64,000 nt of DNA from Lepidodermella squamata (taxonomy: Eukaryota; Gastrotricha), in assembly GCA_047495785.1 (NCBI GenBank), contig JBLDXI010000010.1:1364001-1428000 (forward strand). The letters are read 5' to 3'. The notes below the pieces were generated by a model. The model had not been told where the DNA came from and did not search any database. It worked only from the letters and a program-made list of their open reading frames with translations. Position numbers and translations under genes: made by a program. This document shows, in pieces, positions 40,695 to 52,300 of this stretch. Each line of letters starts with the position of its first letter. Positions within the stretch are counted from its first letter, which is position 1.

Positions 40695-42593
40695 ATGACA
40701 ACCATAGCTGTTAATCCAAATCAGCCGCTCTACGTCAACACCGAGCAACGGAATGCAATATCAGCGCAAATTGAACCGCAGAATTTGGCAACGTCACCAT
40801 TTCTTGTCCTTTCGATCGGTTCTTTCATTTTATCAGTCGCTGTTGCTGTTATGCTTTTCGACTACTGTAAACACCTTAAACGGAGCGGTGTTTTCGACCG
40901 GCATCGCAGCAAATCTACGTACAACAAGTACCGAGAAGAGGCATTGAAAACTGTCGGGGAAATACCAAGTCAAGTTGACGTTTTAGGCCCTAAGCTCATC
41001 ACTGAAATTGGAGCCGTTTCTTCCGAAGACACGGAGCCTCTTGTCCCAAAAATCGACTCGCCCCCTGAAACAGGAAGTGAAAACAAAGGGCTGGAAATTG
41101 ATGAGAGAAAGGAAACAGCTCCTGTTTCTTCGAACTCCTTTACTCGGATTTCATCCCGCTCAGCCTCGAGAGGGTGCTTTGTTAAACAAGCATCTCTCGA
41201 ATCGTCAAGCCAGCCAAGATTCCTTACTCCGAAGGCTCGTTTGATTGAGACTTCGAAAAGTAACTCTCAAATGGCGTTACTACTCAAGAATTATGGGACA
41301 TTCGACTCAGAACTTGAGCTTCAGTTTTTCAACGAGACAATTCCTGCTATTGATTCTGTTACAAGATACCTACCAATGAAAGGCCTTACAGTCTCTCAGA
41401 ATTTGTTGCTGAAAGCTGAATCGATTGATGAGAATTCCGTGTACTCCATAACTCCAAATCTGCCGTTGAGTACACATGTCTCGATGGGTTCAGTTCATCA
41501 ATCTTCATCCAGCCACACCCTGAAATCTTCGTCTAGAATGGATGATTCATCCACTGCTGCGATTTTCATCGGCGGAGATACAGGGTCTGATACCGATATT
41601 CAAAACTCATCGTCATGCTCGTCCTACCTAGTTCTTCCCGGCATTACAAAACAAATAACGATGGAAGATTCGCCTGAGAAAGAAGTCGAGATAGATAGAA
41701 CTCATCGATCAATTCTTAAAGATCAATATCTCAACTCATCGACAGATCCATTGTTGATCGACACGCCGCGGCATGCAAGTGAAAGTTCGATAGCCGTGCA
41801 GAGGGGCAGTTGTAACTCACACCCTGCTCATATGACGGAGCGAGCTAACAGCGATACAGTCGATCTGATGCGATCAGCAGCTCAACAACACAGATTTTTA
41901 TTCACCGGCATTAGCGCCGATGCAATAGCCAACAACAGCAGCTTATCAGTATCTTCCAATTCTACGACAATGCAGCGAACCCCTAATGCCATGTCAAGTC
42001 AGACCTATCTCAGCCCGCCAAAGTTTCTTGCTCTGTCTTGTAAGAAATCTACGAGTGATACCTCAGGATTAGTCGATATGTCTAGTCGGAATAAAACCGA
42101 GCCTATAAGCCCTACTCCCAGCCCTATGTCTTCAGATGAAGCTAGTCTATCAATGACTCGAGCCGCTTGGAGTAGCGCCTCAAGTTACGTTTCTATCTTA
42201 GAGAGTGACAACATCCTTATTCAGTCGCCATCCTCCAGGAGGAGTAAAAGTAGCAGTAAGCTCAGTGGAAGTGTTGGCTCGAGGCATTCAAGGCGTTTAA
42301 TGCGCCAGGCCGCTTCTCCAATGTATCAAACCGCCCTGGATAAGATGACAGCGAGAATGGCTGAGTTGTATCAATTTGCTAAGCCGCAGAAGCCTGAACG
42401 AGTCACATCTTTCAACGACGTGTCCGAGGAGGATAAGCGGAAACTGCTGTTAAGCGAGGCTCAAAGCAGGCGGAAGCGAGCTGAGGCCATTCGGCGGTTG
42501 AAACGGCGCTCCCAGCGCCCAGGTAGTCCGTCAGAACGCATCAGAGCGAGATTGCTTATCAGCACGTTACGGGTCACGCAAAAGCAAAAGTAA
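40695..42593 (+). CDS. DY-TM family member F14 (longest)
   Basis: A 632-residue frame from the ATG at 40,695. The frame is open upstream to 40,530 and would encode a Leu-rich hydrophobic leader (AIPAVYALLLLQLLLQLESV) after a possible splice acceptor at 40,560, so an upstream exon may supply the true start. The membrane segment (FLVLSIGSFILSVAVAVMLF) ends D-Y-C-K-H-L-K-R-S-G-V-F. The tail contains Y-G-T-F-D-S-E-L-E-L-Q-F (shared with F1 and F15), many Ser/Thr-rich stretches, a segment resembling the F1 block (ARMAELYQFAKPQKPERVTS), basic helices and the terminal R-A-R-L-L-I-S-T-L-R-V. AATAAA is at 42,714. It is closest to F15 and F1. Function is unknown. Confidence 0.77.
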   Translation: MTTIAVNPNQPLYVNTEQRNAISAQIEPQNLATSPFLVLSIGSFILSVAVAVMLFDYCKHLKRSGVFDRHRSKSTYNKYREEALKTVGEIPSQVDVLGPKLITEIGAVSSEDTEPLVPKIDSPPETGSENKGLEIDERKETAPVSSNSFTRISSRSASRGCFVKQASLESSSQPRFLTPKARLIETSKSNSQMALLLKNYGTFDSELELQFFNETIPAIDSVTRYLPMKGLTVSQNLLLKAESIDENSVYSITPNLPLSTHVSMGSVHQSSSSHTLKSSSRMDDSSTAAIFIGGDTGSDTDIQNSSSCSSYLVLPGITKQITMEDSPEKEVEIDRTHRSILKDQYLNSSTDPLLIDTPRHASESSIAVQRGSCNSHPAHMTERANSDTVDLMRSAAQQHRFLFTGISADAIANNSSLSVSSNSTTMQRTPNAMSSQTYLSPPKFLALSCKKSTSDTSGLVDMSSRNKTEPISPTPSPMSSDEASLSMTRAAWSSASSYVSILESDNILIQSPSSRRSKSSSKLSGSVGSRHSRRLMRQAASPMYQTALDKMTARMAELYQFAKPQKPERVTSFNDVSEEDKRKLLLSEAQSRRKRAEAIRRLKRRSQRPGSPSERIRARLLISTLRVTQKQK

Positions 42594-44539
42594 TCAATCC
42601 GCTTTCGAGCAGGCTGCATTTTACAGCAATTATTTTCTGATTTTATCATCTATTTATATCTGATTATATAATGAATATTTACTACTAACTACGAATCTTC
42701 AAATGTTCATCTCAATAAAATGCCACGATTTTCTTCCAGAAATTGATGCCTTTGGATATCATGAGTAAATGTAGCCATAGTAACAGGCGTAGAGACAAGG
42801 CTCCCTTGCCGATAAGCATGTATTTAGTGGTAAGTTAAAGGGTAATTATATGTTAGAGAATGTTCTTTACATGGCCTGAGCAATCTTCATTACCCAAAAG
42901 ATGTCTTGAACTTCGAACTTGTGCAAATTGTCATAGCAGCAGGCAGCAGGAATAGGTGAGATATGAGCACCAGTTGTCCAGACTTCTTGAAATATTACGA
43001 CTCAGTATTTTACGGCTTTTCATAATTTTTCCTTTGTTTTTCAGTCCTTTGTTTGACTGGTAAATTGATATTATCTGAGCAACTTTGCAAATTCTTTATA
43101 GAAACATTGGTTCTTTCTGATGTAAGACTTGCTCATGTCGTGGGCGATGACAATTTTTTGTTATTAGTTGTTCAGCTCGAAATTGCACTCCTTCAACCGC
43201 ATGATTTCATTAGTATTTTTTCGCCTGAAATTTGTGGAACCTTATTTTGAATTTATGTCGAATGCATGACCGCATATATTTAGATCATTACTTCGGCGCG
43301 CCCCGATATTGAGGATCAGGCTTCGTACAGTAATGTTGCAAGAAATTTGAATGTAAATCGGTGTTCCGATTACGAGGGATATTTTGCGAAAAAACGTGAG
43401 GGTCCCCCATATGATTGACAATTTTTTGGCTCAAAAATACTCGAGTCCCCTCTAGTCGTCTAATTCTAGAAAATTCTGAAAAATGTGGTTTTGGTCACAA
43501 ATTATTTAAAAATTTAGTTTAGGAAAACAAACATTTAGTTTTCCAATCAAATCAGATTTTGTTCCGCTGAAAACACCCGGTATTTACCTCAAAACCTGTG
43601 GGAATGTCAGGAATCAATGCCAATATTGCCAACTATTTGTTCTCCAATTTGTTCATTCAAACCCTCCTTTTCAGAGAAAATCGATTGTTTTCGCCGCGCG
43701 CAATCCATGAGAATAGGTCAAAACAACTATGCATGATCCTATTAATCAATTCGGTATTATTTAATGTAATAGGGTATTAAGAATAATAGGGTATTAAGAA
43801 TGGGTCATAGTGCCTTCTCGATTTTAATTACCCAGCAACCAGCCTGTAATTTCTTAGTAATATGAGAGGTCCAAGTAAAGATAGCTCTTTTAACTATTGA
43901 TTTCCGTTTACTCGTGAGATTTATTAAAGGATGCCGTAATTTCAAAGCTCCCATTACATTTACATTTACATAAAAAAAACAATGAAAAACAAACAGCAAA
44001 AGGTGTGAAAAGTCACACTTTTGTTGCATCTGCAAGTTGGAACTGATTACAAAAATCTCCTCTGTTTTTTCTGCGAGTAGAGGCGTCTCATAACAACTTC
44101 TCATGCCTTTGACCATCTTCACCGCATTAATTTGCATTTCTATTTCATAGCTCTGACTGCCGGTACCTTAGTTTTTTGTGGTTAGTGATATCAAGCCTCG
44201 AATTACTGAGGCGATTGCTATAGCGTATTTTCGGAGATAAGGTGAGAACCAGTGGGCGGCCTGTGATCGCGCGATCAATGGCTCTCATACACACCAGTTC
44301 ATAACCCGTGTCGTCACATGATTTGATACGATGTTGTCTCAGAATAAATAATTCAAGTAGGAATATCAGTGCCTCGATGGCTCGCCCAAGTTTTCTACAG
44401 TGTAGTAGCACTGAAACGCAGCTGCATAGTAAATGATCCGCTCGACGCGCCGTGATTGCTTTAACGATCGCGTGAGATAGTAGTATCAGACACGACGGCG
44501 CACTAGAATCGCAAATCGCTATCCATTCTTAGCTGCGAC
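42594..44539. other. Large intergenic region F14–F15
   Basis: About 1.95 kb, AT-rich, with the F14 AATAAA at 42,714 and a small tandem duplication at 43,767–43,800. No gene was supported. Short frames at 43,805–44,411 on the minus strand lack recognisable features. Confidence 0.5.
43767..43800. repeat. 17-bp tandem duplication
   Basis: Two exact adjacent copies of TAATAGGGTATTAAGAA. A minor local duplication with no assigned function. Confidence 0.8.
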
Positions 44540-45253
44540 ATGCCGTCGTGCGTACAGCCTATTCATATACAAGCCACCCTACTGCAACTTTCCGCTTTTG
44601 TGACCCCGCTAACTATCGCGCATGGCTACGGCACGAGACGCGCTCCGAACGCCGCCATGAACGTACGATTAGGGTCAAATATCACGCAACCATTCTTCGT
44701 CAACAACGGTGCCTATTCGAGAAACGACCAATCAAACCCGCCTAAACGAGCTGTTACCTCCCCGGTCCTTGTTTTATCCATCGGAAGTATCGTGCTGTCA
44801 ATTATAGTAATGGTTATGCTAGTCGACTACTGCAAACACCTACGGAAAACCGGTGTACTTCAGCGGCACTTGAAGAAAGAAGCATACGAGAAGTTTCGTC
44901 GAGAGGCCCTATCCAAAGTGCCTACAGTGGACATACCTACCGTTGAAGTGCATAAAAGCCCGTCGGATAATTACGAAGTCGAGCACTTGCTTGATGCAGA
45001 GAACGCACCTGTTGTATCAAAAGTAGAAAGCACTACAGAAACTGCGGACAAAGATACGCAATTTCCATTGACTTTATCTAAATGCACCCAGACGAGTCGG
45101 CGAGCGACTAGGCATTCTTCGCTGTCAAGCTATGGCCAGCCTAGTATACCGTTGAAAGCTGTTACTTCAAGCCCGCAGAGAATGCGGCCGGTTCTTGAGC
45201 ATCAAAAGCGAACTTATGGAACTTTCGAGCTGCAACAGGTCGAACAAACGTGA
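44540..45253 (+). CDS. DY-TM family member F15 (C-terminally short)
   Basis: A 237-residue frame whose start gives a hydrophobic leader (ATLLQLSAFVTPLTIAHG) resembling the leader inferred upstream of F14. The ectodomain has a sequon (NIT). The membrane segment (VLVLSIGSIVLSIIVMVMLV) ends D-Y-C-K-H-L-R-K-T-G-V-L-Q-R-H. The tail aligns with F14 through K-R-T-Y-G-T-F-E-L-Q and then stops, so the Ser-rich middle, basic helix and terminal motif are missing. It is a truncated paralogue, last in the cluster, ending about 135 bp from the 3' end of the convergent collagen gene. No AATAAA was seen before that gene. Function is unknown. Confidence 0.75.
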   Translation: MPSCVQPIHIQATLLQLSAFVTPLTIAHGYGTRRAPNAAMNVRLGSNITQPFFVNNGAYSRNDQSNPPKRAVTSPVLVLSIGSIVLSIIVMVMLVDYCKHLRKTGVLQRHLKKEAYEKFRREALSKVPTVDIPTVEVHKSPSDNYEVEHLLDAENAPVVSKVESTTETADKDTQFPLTLSKCTQTSRRATRHSSLSSYGQPSIPLKAVTSSPQRMRPVLEHQKRTYGTFELQQVEQT

Positions 45254-45387
45254 TATTTTACTTGCGGCAAATGTATTTCAATTAAACTGTTGATGAGAAG
45301 GAAATATTGATGTCTTTTTTACACACTTTAAGCGAAACAATAGCCGTGAAAATGCGGGTGTTATTTGCCAGTCCAAGTTTGAAGCGT

Positions 45388-47060
45388 TTACTGCTGCTGC
45401 TGACCGCATGGACCGGGGCCAGAGCATGGGGCTGGAGCGCAGGGAGAGGGGCCAGTGAACGATGGGCGGAAGGTTTGGCAGACGCCGTTGGCGCCAGGCT
45501 CTCCCTTGCAACCGACCGGGCCTGGTTCGCCAGGGCGGCCAGGTTGGCCGGGTTGGCCGGGGAATCCAGACTGGCCAGGAGGGCCCTGAGGTCCAGGTGG
45601 TCCTGGGCGGCCTGCGATCTGGTCGACGCGAGGGGTCTGACCGGGCATGCCCTGAGGGCCAGGGGCGCCAGGTGGGCCGCGAAGGCCAGGCATACCTGGA
45701 TCACCCTTGCAGCCAGGCTCACCAACACGGCCTTGGAGACCAGGACCGCCGGGCATGCCAGGTGGGCCAGGTGGGCCAGGAGGTCCAGGTGGGCCGGGCG
45801 GGCAGTTGCAGACTGGCTGGACGACAGGCTGGATGACGGGCTGAGGCGCTGGCTCCGGGATATAGACAGGCTCAGGGGCTGGTGTCGGGGCTGGTTGACC
45901 GCACTGTGAGAAGAAAATTATAAAAATCTGAAGTAAAAAAACTTGGATTATCTTACGCCTGGAGGGCGGGTTGCGATCGGTCCACCGCAAGGCGATGCAG
46001 CCGGGTATGACGGGTATGACGGGTAGTAGTCGACCGGCGGCAGCTGGTACGGCGCTTGTGGCTGAGGCTGTGGGGCGACAGCAGCGTAGATGTAGGTGTC
46101 CCTCAGTGGTCCCTGAGCAATAGCCTCCGGGAAGCCAGAGCTGCCAGGGTAGCCTTGGTAAAGGCCATCCTGGGGGTACAGATCGCGCCATTCAACCTTA
46201 CCCATCGGCGCACCCTTGGCGTAGATCTCATCCAAATGTTCAACCTCGGGCGAGAGCTGCTTCTTCACCGACTCAGTGCTGTCGACGCGGAAGACCCAGC
46301 GACCAGTCGAGTTGACGTTCGAGGTGGTGGCAACCTGGTTGACTTGTTCAGAGCACGACTTGGGAACAGCGTAGAAGTTGACGCCATCACCAGCATCGAA
46401 ACCGACCTTAGCCGGGTAGCCGCCAAGGCCAGTGCAGCGATCACCACCGCTGGCAGTTCCGGCGACCCATTGCAAGTCGTGGTACAGGAAGATGACGTAG
46501 GCGTGCTCGCCATCGCTGGCCAGCGCGACCTGGAAGGTGTTGCGCGGGAACTTGTCCATAGCACGGTCGCCGCAGGTATCAGCGCCGAAGTATGAAACGT
46601 TGACCCAGGTGGCGATGTACAGCCACTCGGTGTTGAAATGCTCGGGCAGGATTGACTTGAGCTCACGGTCGGCCTTCTTCAGAAGCTCGGGATCAGTCGA
46701 CTGGCGGTAGTAGATCGAACCACCGATCGAGGCGTTGGTGTTGACGTCGGCCCAGAACGGCGAGATCATCGACTTGCGGATGTTGAGGGCACCGCAGTAC
46801 GGTGTGTAGTAGGCAATTCCGTCGTCGAACGAGATAGCGCCGTTGACGTTGAGGGTGACCTCGCGTTCGCGCTTGTCGAAGAACTTGAACGAATAGCCGT
46901 CGCGGATGAGCAGAGGCAGGGAGAAGGTGTCATCTCCACGGTTCAGCTCACCGTCTCCGACTTCCTTGCCGAAGGGGAAGAACTCCTCGAGGGGCACGCC
47001 GCCGAGCACGGACAGAGGCAGCAGAGCAGCCACAACAAACCACCTGGCTGTAAGTTCCAT
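45388..47060 (-). CDS. Secreted NIDO-domain collagen (two exons)
   Basis: Exons are 47060–45957 and 45903–45388, with a 53-nt phase-0 intron (GGC|gtaaga...cacag|TGC). It has a signal peptide ([20 protein letters not shown]). A NIDO-like region at about residues 60–260 includes [21 protein letters not shown] and [12 protein letters not shown] Tyr/Pro/Gln-rich linker follows, then a Pro-rich stretch, C-N-C, about 25–30 Gly-X-Y triplets in two blocks broken by QTPRVDQIA, and a Cys-rich C-terminus. It is probably an extracellular-matrix or cuticle-like component with NIDO for matrix contacts. Codons are strongly C/G-ending, unlike the neighbours, which suggests high expression. An acceptor-like T-rich tract ending in TTTTTAG directly precedes the ATG, so a 5' UTR intron or trans-splice acceptor is possible. 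Confidence 0.88.
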
Positions 47061-47286
47061 CTAAAAATAAAAACAATATTGAAAACCCAAGCAGACACAG
47101 GTCTCAGAACTGGTGCAGTGAAAGCACCGGAAATCACGCGGGAATTCTGCTCCATTATCGGAGTGAGAAGTGGTAGGTGTGAAAGCTAAAACACCTAGGC
47201 TGTACAGTTGGAGTTAGGGTTAAGAAGGATTGACAGAATTAGTTCTTTATTATTAATTGAGCTAATCGCAGCTGATGCCCCTGTCC

Positions 47287-47294
47287 TATTTAAG
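47287..47294 (-). promoter_or_regulatory. Possible TATA element of the collagen gene
   Basis: CTTAAATA on the minus strand, about 230 bp upstream of the collagen ATG. It would suit a highly expressed gene with a 5' UTR intron. Only the sequence match supports it. Confidence 0.25.
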
Positions 47295-48492
47295 GCAGCG
47301 CGGAGGAGTGAATAGTCATCCTATTCTCAAATGACAAGAAATGACAAGCTGAAAGGACCCGGTATTGGCGAGGAGGCGTTGTTAAATAGTCCTGTACCGG
47401 GCGCGCTAAGAAAACACGCAAAAAATCTTGATTTCAGTGTTGCTGATGTTCTTAAGTTGCCACACTCGAGAACAAACCGCCTCGCTGCTTTTTTTTCTTC
47501 GTCACAGTATATCCATGGCGCTGAGATGTATTATTTGCTCTCGGCTGAGTATTCGGTTACGTCGTTAGCGCGTACCCGAGCGCGTTATCTCGCATATGCT
47601 AGCCGGCGCCCATCTGAGAACCGCCCATCAAATGGCACTCGGGCGGACACCGGGTACAGGTAAACATGCTTGAACAGCGCATTTTTGCAATAATAATAAA
47701 AGATGCCCGATGCGCGATGATAATTGGCCATCAAGGCCATTAGCGGGTGGATAACAATTACACGCAAAGGCACTCTATTTGCGCGCATTTTTTTAAACAA
47801 GCAGCTTAATTGTTCCCTCTCTTCGGCGCAACCGCATTCACGGGCAATCTACTTTTTTCCCACGTGACGTAGGGGATGTAGTTTGGGACGGCCACTTATC
47901 AGCTAGCTGTTTTTGTGTTGAGTATTGCTTGAACCGTGGAATCTGGGTCTGAGATGTTCGCGTGACCAATTATCGGATCGAATAACACCTCTGGTGTGTA
48001 AACGACGTAATCCGAGATGGGACAGTGTCGGGTGTTGAAGAGAAACACAAACGTTTCCAGATTTTGCAGGAAGAAACCAGATACAAGAAACAATAGAAAA
48101 CATTGGGCTTAGTTTTGCATTCAGATTAGTGACCGAGATTAAGTCGAAAACACTTCATCTAACAATGGAACAATGAGACTATTACGGTTGTGTAAGCTAA
48201 TTTTTTGCGTGCTGTCCTCAATTTTTGGGACCCTACCCAATTTTCGCAATTTCGTGAGTAATCTAGAGCAGTGTTTCCAATCGTGTGGGGTGTGTGTGGG
48301 ACACTTGTGCCTCCTATGGGCATTATTTAATAGATCTGGACTAAGGATAAATGCATTTTTACACCAAAATCGGGAAAACTGTTAGCTAAAGTCAAAAAGC
48401 TATTTTTGGAACTCATACCCAGCGATATTTACCTTATTTGTTCCAATGGTAGCTCTCATAGATTTCATCGCGCAACACGTTTCGTAATCATA

Positions 48493-48978
48493 CCGTAATC
48501 CGGTACAACTTTGAACACCTACGTCCATGCAAACTTCAATGTGCTGTGTAAATTTAACAGATGCGATTTTGGTCGGGTTTTCAATGTAGTTCGAATGGGG
48601 CCGCCCACCGTAACATCCTGATATTTTTTATTCTCGGAAATTCGCAAGCGTAAGGATTTGGCAAGGGGTACCCCAAAAGTACAACTTTGAACAGCAAGAT
48701 TTCGTGAAATAAAAAATCCACCTTTATTCTTGCGCAGAGAATTTCGCGTGAAAATTGCGATTTCCCTGGTTTGCTGCATACATAGACTTCAAAGTAGACG
48801 TAAACCTTTGTTTTTTTCGGGAATTTTTAAGGAAAAGACTATGGGGGCTGTGTTGATGAAACTTGGCAATATGATCTCAACGAGACCTATATTCAGTAAA
48901 ATTCCAAAGCGGTAGATCCCCATGGTTTCAGAGAAAAGCTGATTCGCGTGAAATGTTCAAAGTTGTACTGGATTACGG
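48493..48978. mobile_element. Candidate non-autonomous inverted-repeat element (MITE-like)
   Basis: The ends are 25-bp inverted repeats starting CCGTAATCC and ending in ACAACTTTGAACA, with one mismatch (48,493–48,517 and 48,954–48,978). TA flanks each side (48,491–48,492 and 48,979–48,980), as expected for Tc1/mariner-type insertion. A third copy of the inner 15 bp (GTACAACTTTGAACA) lies at 48,679–48,693. No coding capacity is visible in the 486 bp. It could be a simple palindromic repeat instead. Confidence 0.6.
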
Positions 48979-49332
48979 TACAGATTTCATCCCCGGGTTT
49001 GATTTGAAAGTTAAGAGAATTTTTTAACAGAGAAAAGATGAGTGGCTATTTAATGTGGATATTTTGAAAAGATGTAATCAGCATTCACCGTTAAGACCAA
49101 CGCTTTGGATGGAGACTTGTGTGAACTCGATAACGCCGACTCGCAGCCAGTTTTTTCTATCGAATGATGAGTAGAAACAATTCCACCGCAACAAAATGGG
49201 GTTTCGGAGCAAATGATTTCGGGGTTTTTCGCATTGCGTTAACATTTTTCGTATATATCAATAATATGACCCTTTATTCAATCGCAGCGAAAGCTATAAT
49301 ATCTGCCAAATTTTTCAACAAACGATCAAAGA

Positions 49333-52300
49333 TCAACAAACACTGAAATCTTTCATTTCAAATTCTGCGCGATCCATTTCGGCTACAACGTGTCTGTGCT
49401 TCGGGTTGGTAGCCTTCTGCAGTTCATCTGTTTTATCGCGGACAGGCAAAGGGTTAGCAATCAACGATCTTTGTTGACCGCCCAAGAAACCAGCAAGACG
49501 CCGCTCTTCATTTTGTTTTCTCACATTCTCCAAAAACCTGTCAGCCGCAAATTTGTATCGAATTCTTGCTCTCAGAACATGGAGATGCTGGATTCTGGAT
49601 CTATCTCGCATCCATTTGGTGAAATGCCGCAAATTATGCTGTAGTCGGCGAATATCTCTAGTCAGGGTCATATAGTCTAGGCATACGATGAGCCCTAAGA
49701 AGAACCCGAGTATAGAAAGGACAGATGAAGCTGCTGCGACGACTGCGTCGGATTCATATGTCACCAGTTTGACGGGTTTAGCGGCGTTGATTAGCCCACT
49801 TCTTACGCAGGTCAATGGCTGCTTATCCCAAGTTGCATTCACGTTGCACCGCCAATACGCAAGGGTATATGACTGGTTCTTACTAGGCTCATATCCCTGA
49901 TTCCAATCACATTCGAAGGCTATCACGGAATCAAAAAGTACTGTTTGAATTTCTGAAGTTGCGTTTATCAAGCGATACGCCTCGATTTCGAAAGTTTGAG
50001 GCATTCCGCAGCTCACGGCTACCACGATATTTGAAATAAATTATAAAATATAAGTAAAAATTGAAAACTCACGGAGACAGGTGAGTTGATTTGTTGACCA
50101 AACGCCAGATTCGAGGCAAGTGTTGACAATTTGACTCAGCGGTGTGCTTTCTGTACCCGGTTCAATATAAAGGCTGTTTGAGCCTTTGGCACACTTCAAT
50201 GTGTAAGTGTCGCCAAACATCTGAGTGCCGATTTTTCTCTCTGAAATGTATGAGTTCTCTTCCTCTAACGGGTTCGGGCAGGTCACGACTGGTTTCAAGT
50301 AGAGAGTTGAAGCAAAATTATGCTGAACTCGAAAACCTTGTTACCTGAGCATTTAGGTGGGCCTGCTGGTCTCCAGGTCCCATCTGACTGACACGTTTTA
50401 ACGAATAGCTCAGAGTCGCTATCAGGCCTGTATCCTCTGTTGCAGCCATACGACACTACTCCCCCAGTTTGATTGACGGACACGTTGTAGTATGTATTGA
50501 AACCCTCAACGACGCTTTTACAAGGCGGAACTTAACAACAAAGCAAATGATGGAATCAAAAATCATGAATTATACGAAATATACGTGAGCATGATGCTGG
50601 GCCATTTACCCAACTCCAACCAGTCGGCCCGGAGAAGGTGCATTCCAGAAGTCCCGTCGAAGAGCCAGTCATGTTGAATCCCGTGTTACAGTAATACTTC
50701 ACCAAATCCCCCTTTTTGAAGAAGCTCTCTGTTGTGAAGTTGACATAGTAAGCTTGCGAGAGGGAAGGTGGGTCAGGACAAACAGCCGAGAGACACGTTG
50801 GAAAGTTCGGATTTATTACTACCCAGTTTCCAGTGGATGGATTAGGCGAGAAAGGATCGCAGACGTGCATACCAGTATCGCCAGCTGTTTTCGCTGTGAA
50901 ACCAACGTTACATGTCATTACAGCGGTTTGCATGAAACCAGCAAGGCCGTTGAAATTATCCGTCGGAGGTGCTGAGAGGGACCAGTTCGCGTTTGGCGGT
51001 AAAGAAACCCCAGCCGGCACGCTGCTACAGTTGTTCAGGGGGTTGAGCCGCCTGGCACACGTGTAGGAACAAGTCGTCCGTGTCGCTGCATCAGTTTCAC
51101 ACAGGCCAGATGCTGCCCAATCGCCACATGTACAGTTCTGGTCGTATGGCAGGCGGCGGTCAAATTCGCACTCACAAGTGGCCCATTTCGTGCAACTGGC
51201 TTGACAAGATGGCCACATGAAAGCTGGGTTTGATAGGCAGCTGCCTTGATCGCGCCATGTATGGCAAGAGGGCTCGGTATCGGTCTTTGGAGCCAAGCAT
51301 AGAGTTTGATTAGAACCTGCAGTGCAAACGCCCGGGCCAGAGCATGTCGAGCCAGTCGGGCAGTCTGGGACGCAGCGAACTAAAACAAACTTAATTCCAA
51401 CAAAAGCTTCGAAAATAGCTCAACTTACATTGCGAGCAATCTGACCCAGTGTAAAAATCAGTACAGTTGCATTGGTTCGGTCCGGAGCACGTTCCGCCGT
51501 TTTGACAAGTTGTAGAGCAAATAGCTAGTAAGGGCATTCATGCAGAATTTATTTAAGCAAAAAGATCAGGACAAACGGGTCGTGCACGAGGGTCCTTGCC
51601 ATCCAGAAGCGCAACTACACGTTAGATCAGGATTACAGGTTCCGCCATTAGCGCACTGAGGATTGCACAGACCTGGGCAATAAAATTGTTTCTAGTGTAA
51701 TTGTGAAAGAGGAATGACCTTACTTGAAGAGCAGTCTGAACCAGTAAACGGAACCGCGCAGGAACATTTATTGAGTGGCGTACATGTTCCGCCGTTTCGA
51801 CAAGCAGGTGAGCAAACAGCTAAAAAGAAAATATAGGCTAAGTTTTTAGACTGTCCCACCTGATGTAAGTATACGGGATTAGGAAGACATTGCGGAAAGC
51901 AATGATGTATTCGAAACTCCTTATCATTGCACATTAGAAGTCGTTCGAATTGCCAGAATTTTTAGAAATGACAACGACTTGTTAGGCGCCCACCAGTTTT
52001 TCGAATAGCTAAATAATCGCAAAACTCTAGCTTTCAGAGTTGACCGATTTTAGCGAAATTTAACCCAAATCATAATGCATTCGAACGACTGTTGAGTTTC
52101 AAAAACTGTCGATTTTCGCGACCCATGGCTGCAAGCTTTAGGATGAGCTTTCCTTGCCTCTTACCTGTATTGCAAGTTGATCCTCCCCATCCAGATGGGC
52201 AGCTGCAAGTTAGATTTGCATTGCACGTTCCGCCATTGCTGCAGTTAGGACTGCAAAGAGCTGATAAAAAATAATCGACGACGTAATATAAGAATTGAAA

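Larger units (their letters stand above)
47061..49332. other. Intergenic between collagen and mosaic receptor 1
   Basis: About 2.3 kb. It holds the collagen 5' region, a candidate small inverted-repeat element (48,493–48,978), and on the minus strand the poly(A) signal of mosaic receptor 1 (TTTATT at 49,273). The plus-strand frame at 47,331–47,663 lacks recognisable features and is not called. Confidence 0.5.

Noticed and set aside
45307-46595. Long plus-strand open frames opposite the collagen gene
   Set aside because: They are antisense by-products of Gly/Pro-rich, C/G-biased coding sequence. They lack sensible protein features and overlap a well-supported gene.
47331-47663. 110-codon plus-strand frame upstream of the collagen gene
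   Set aside because: No recognisable domain, leader, splice partner or homology within the window.
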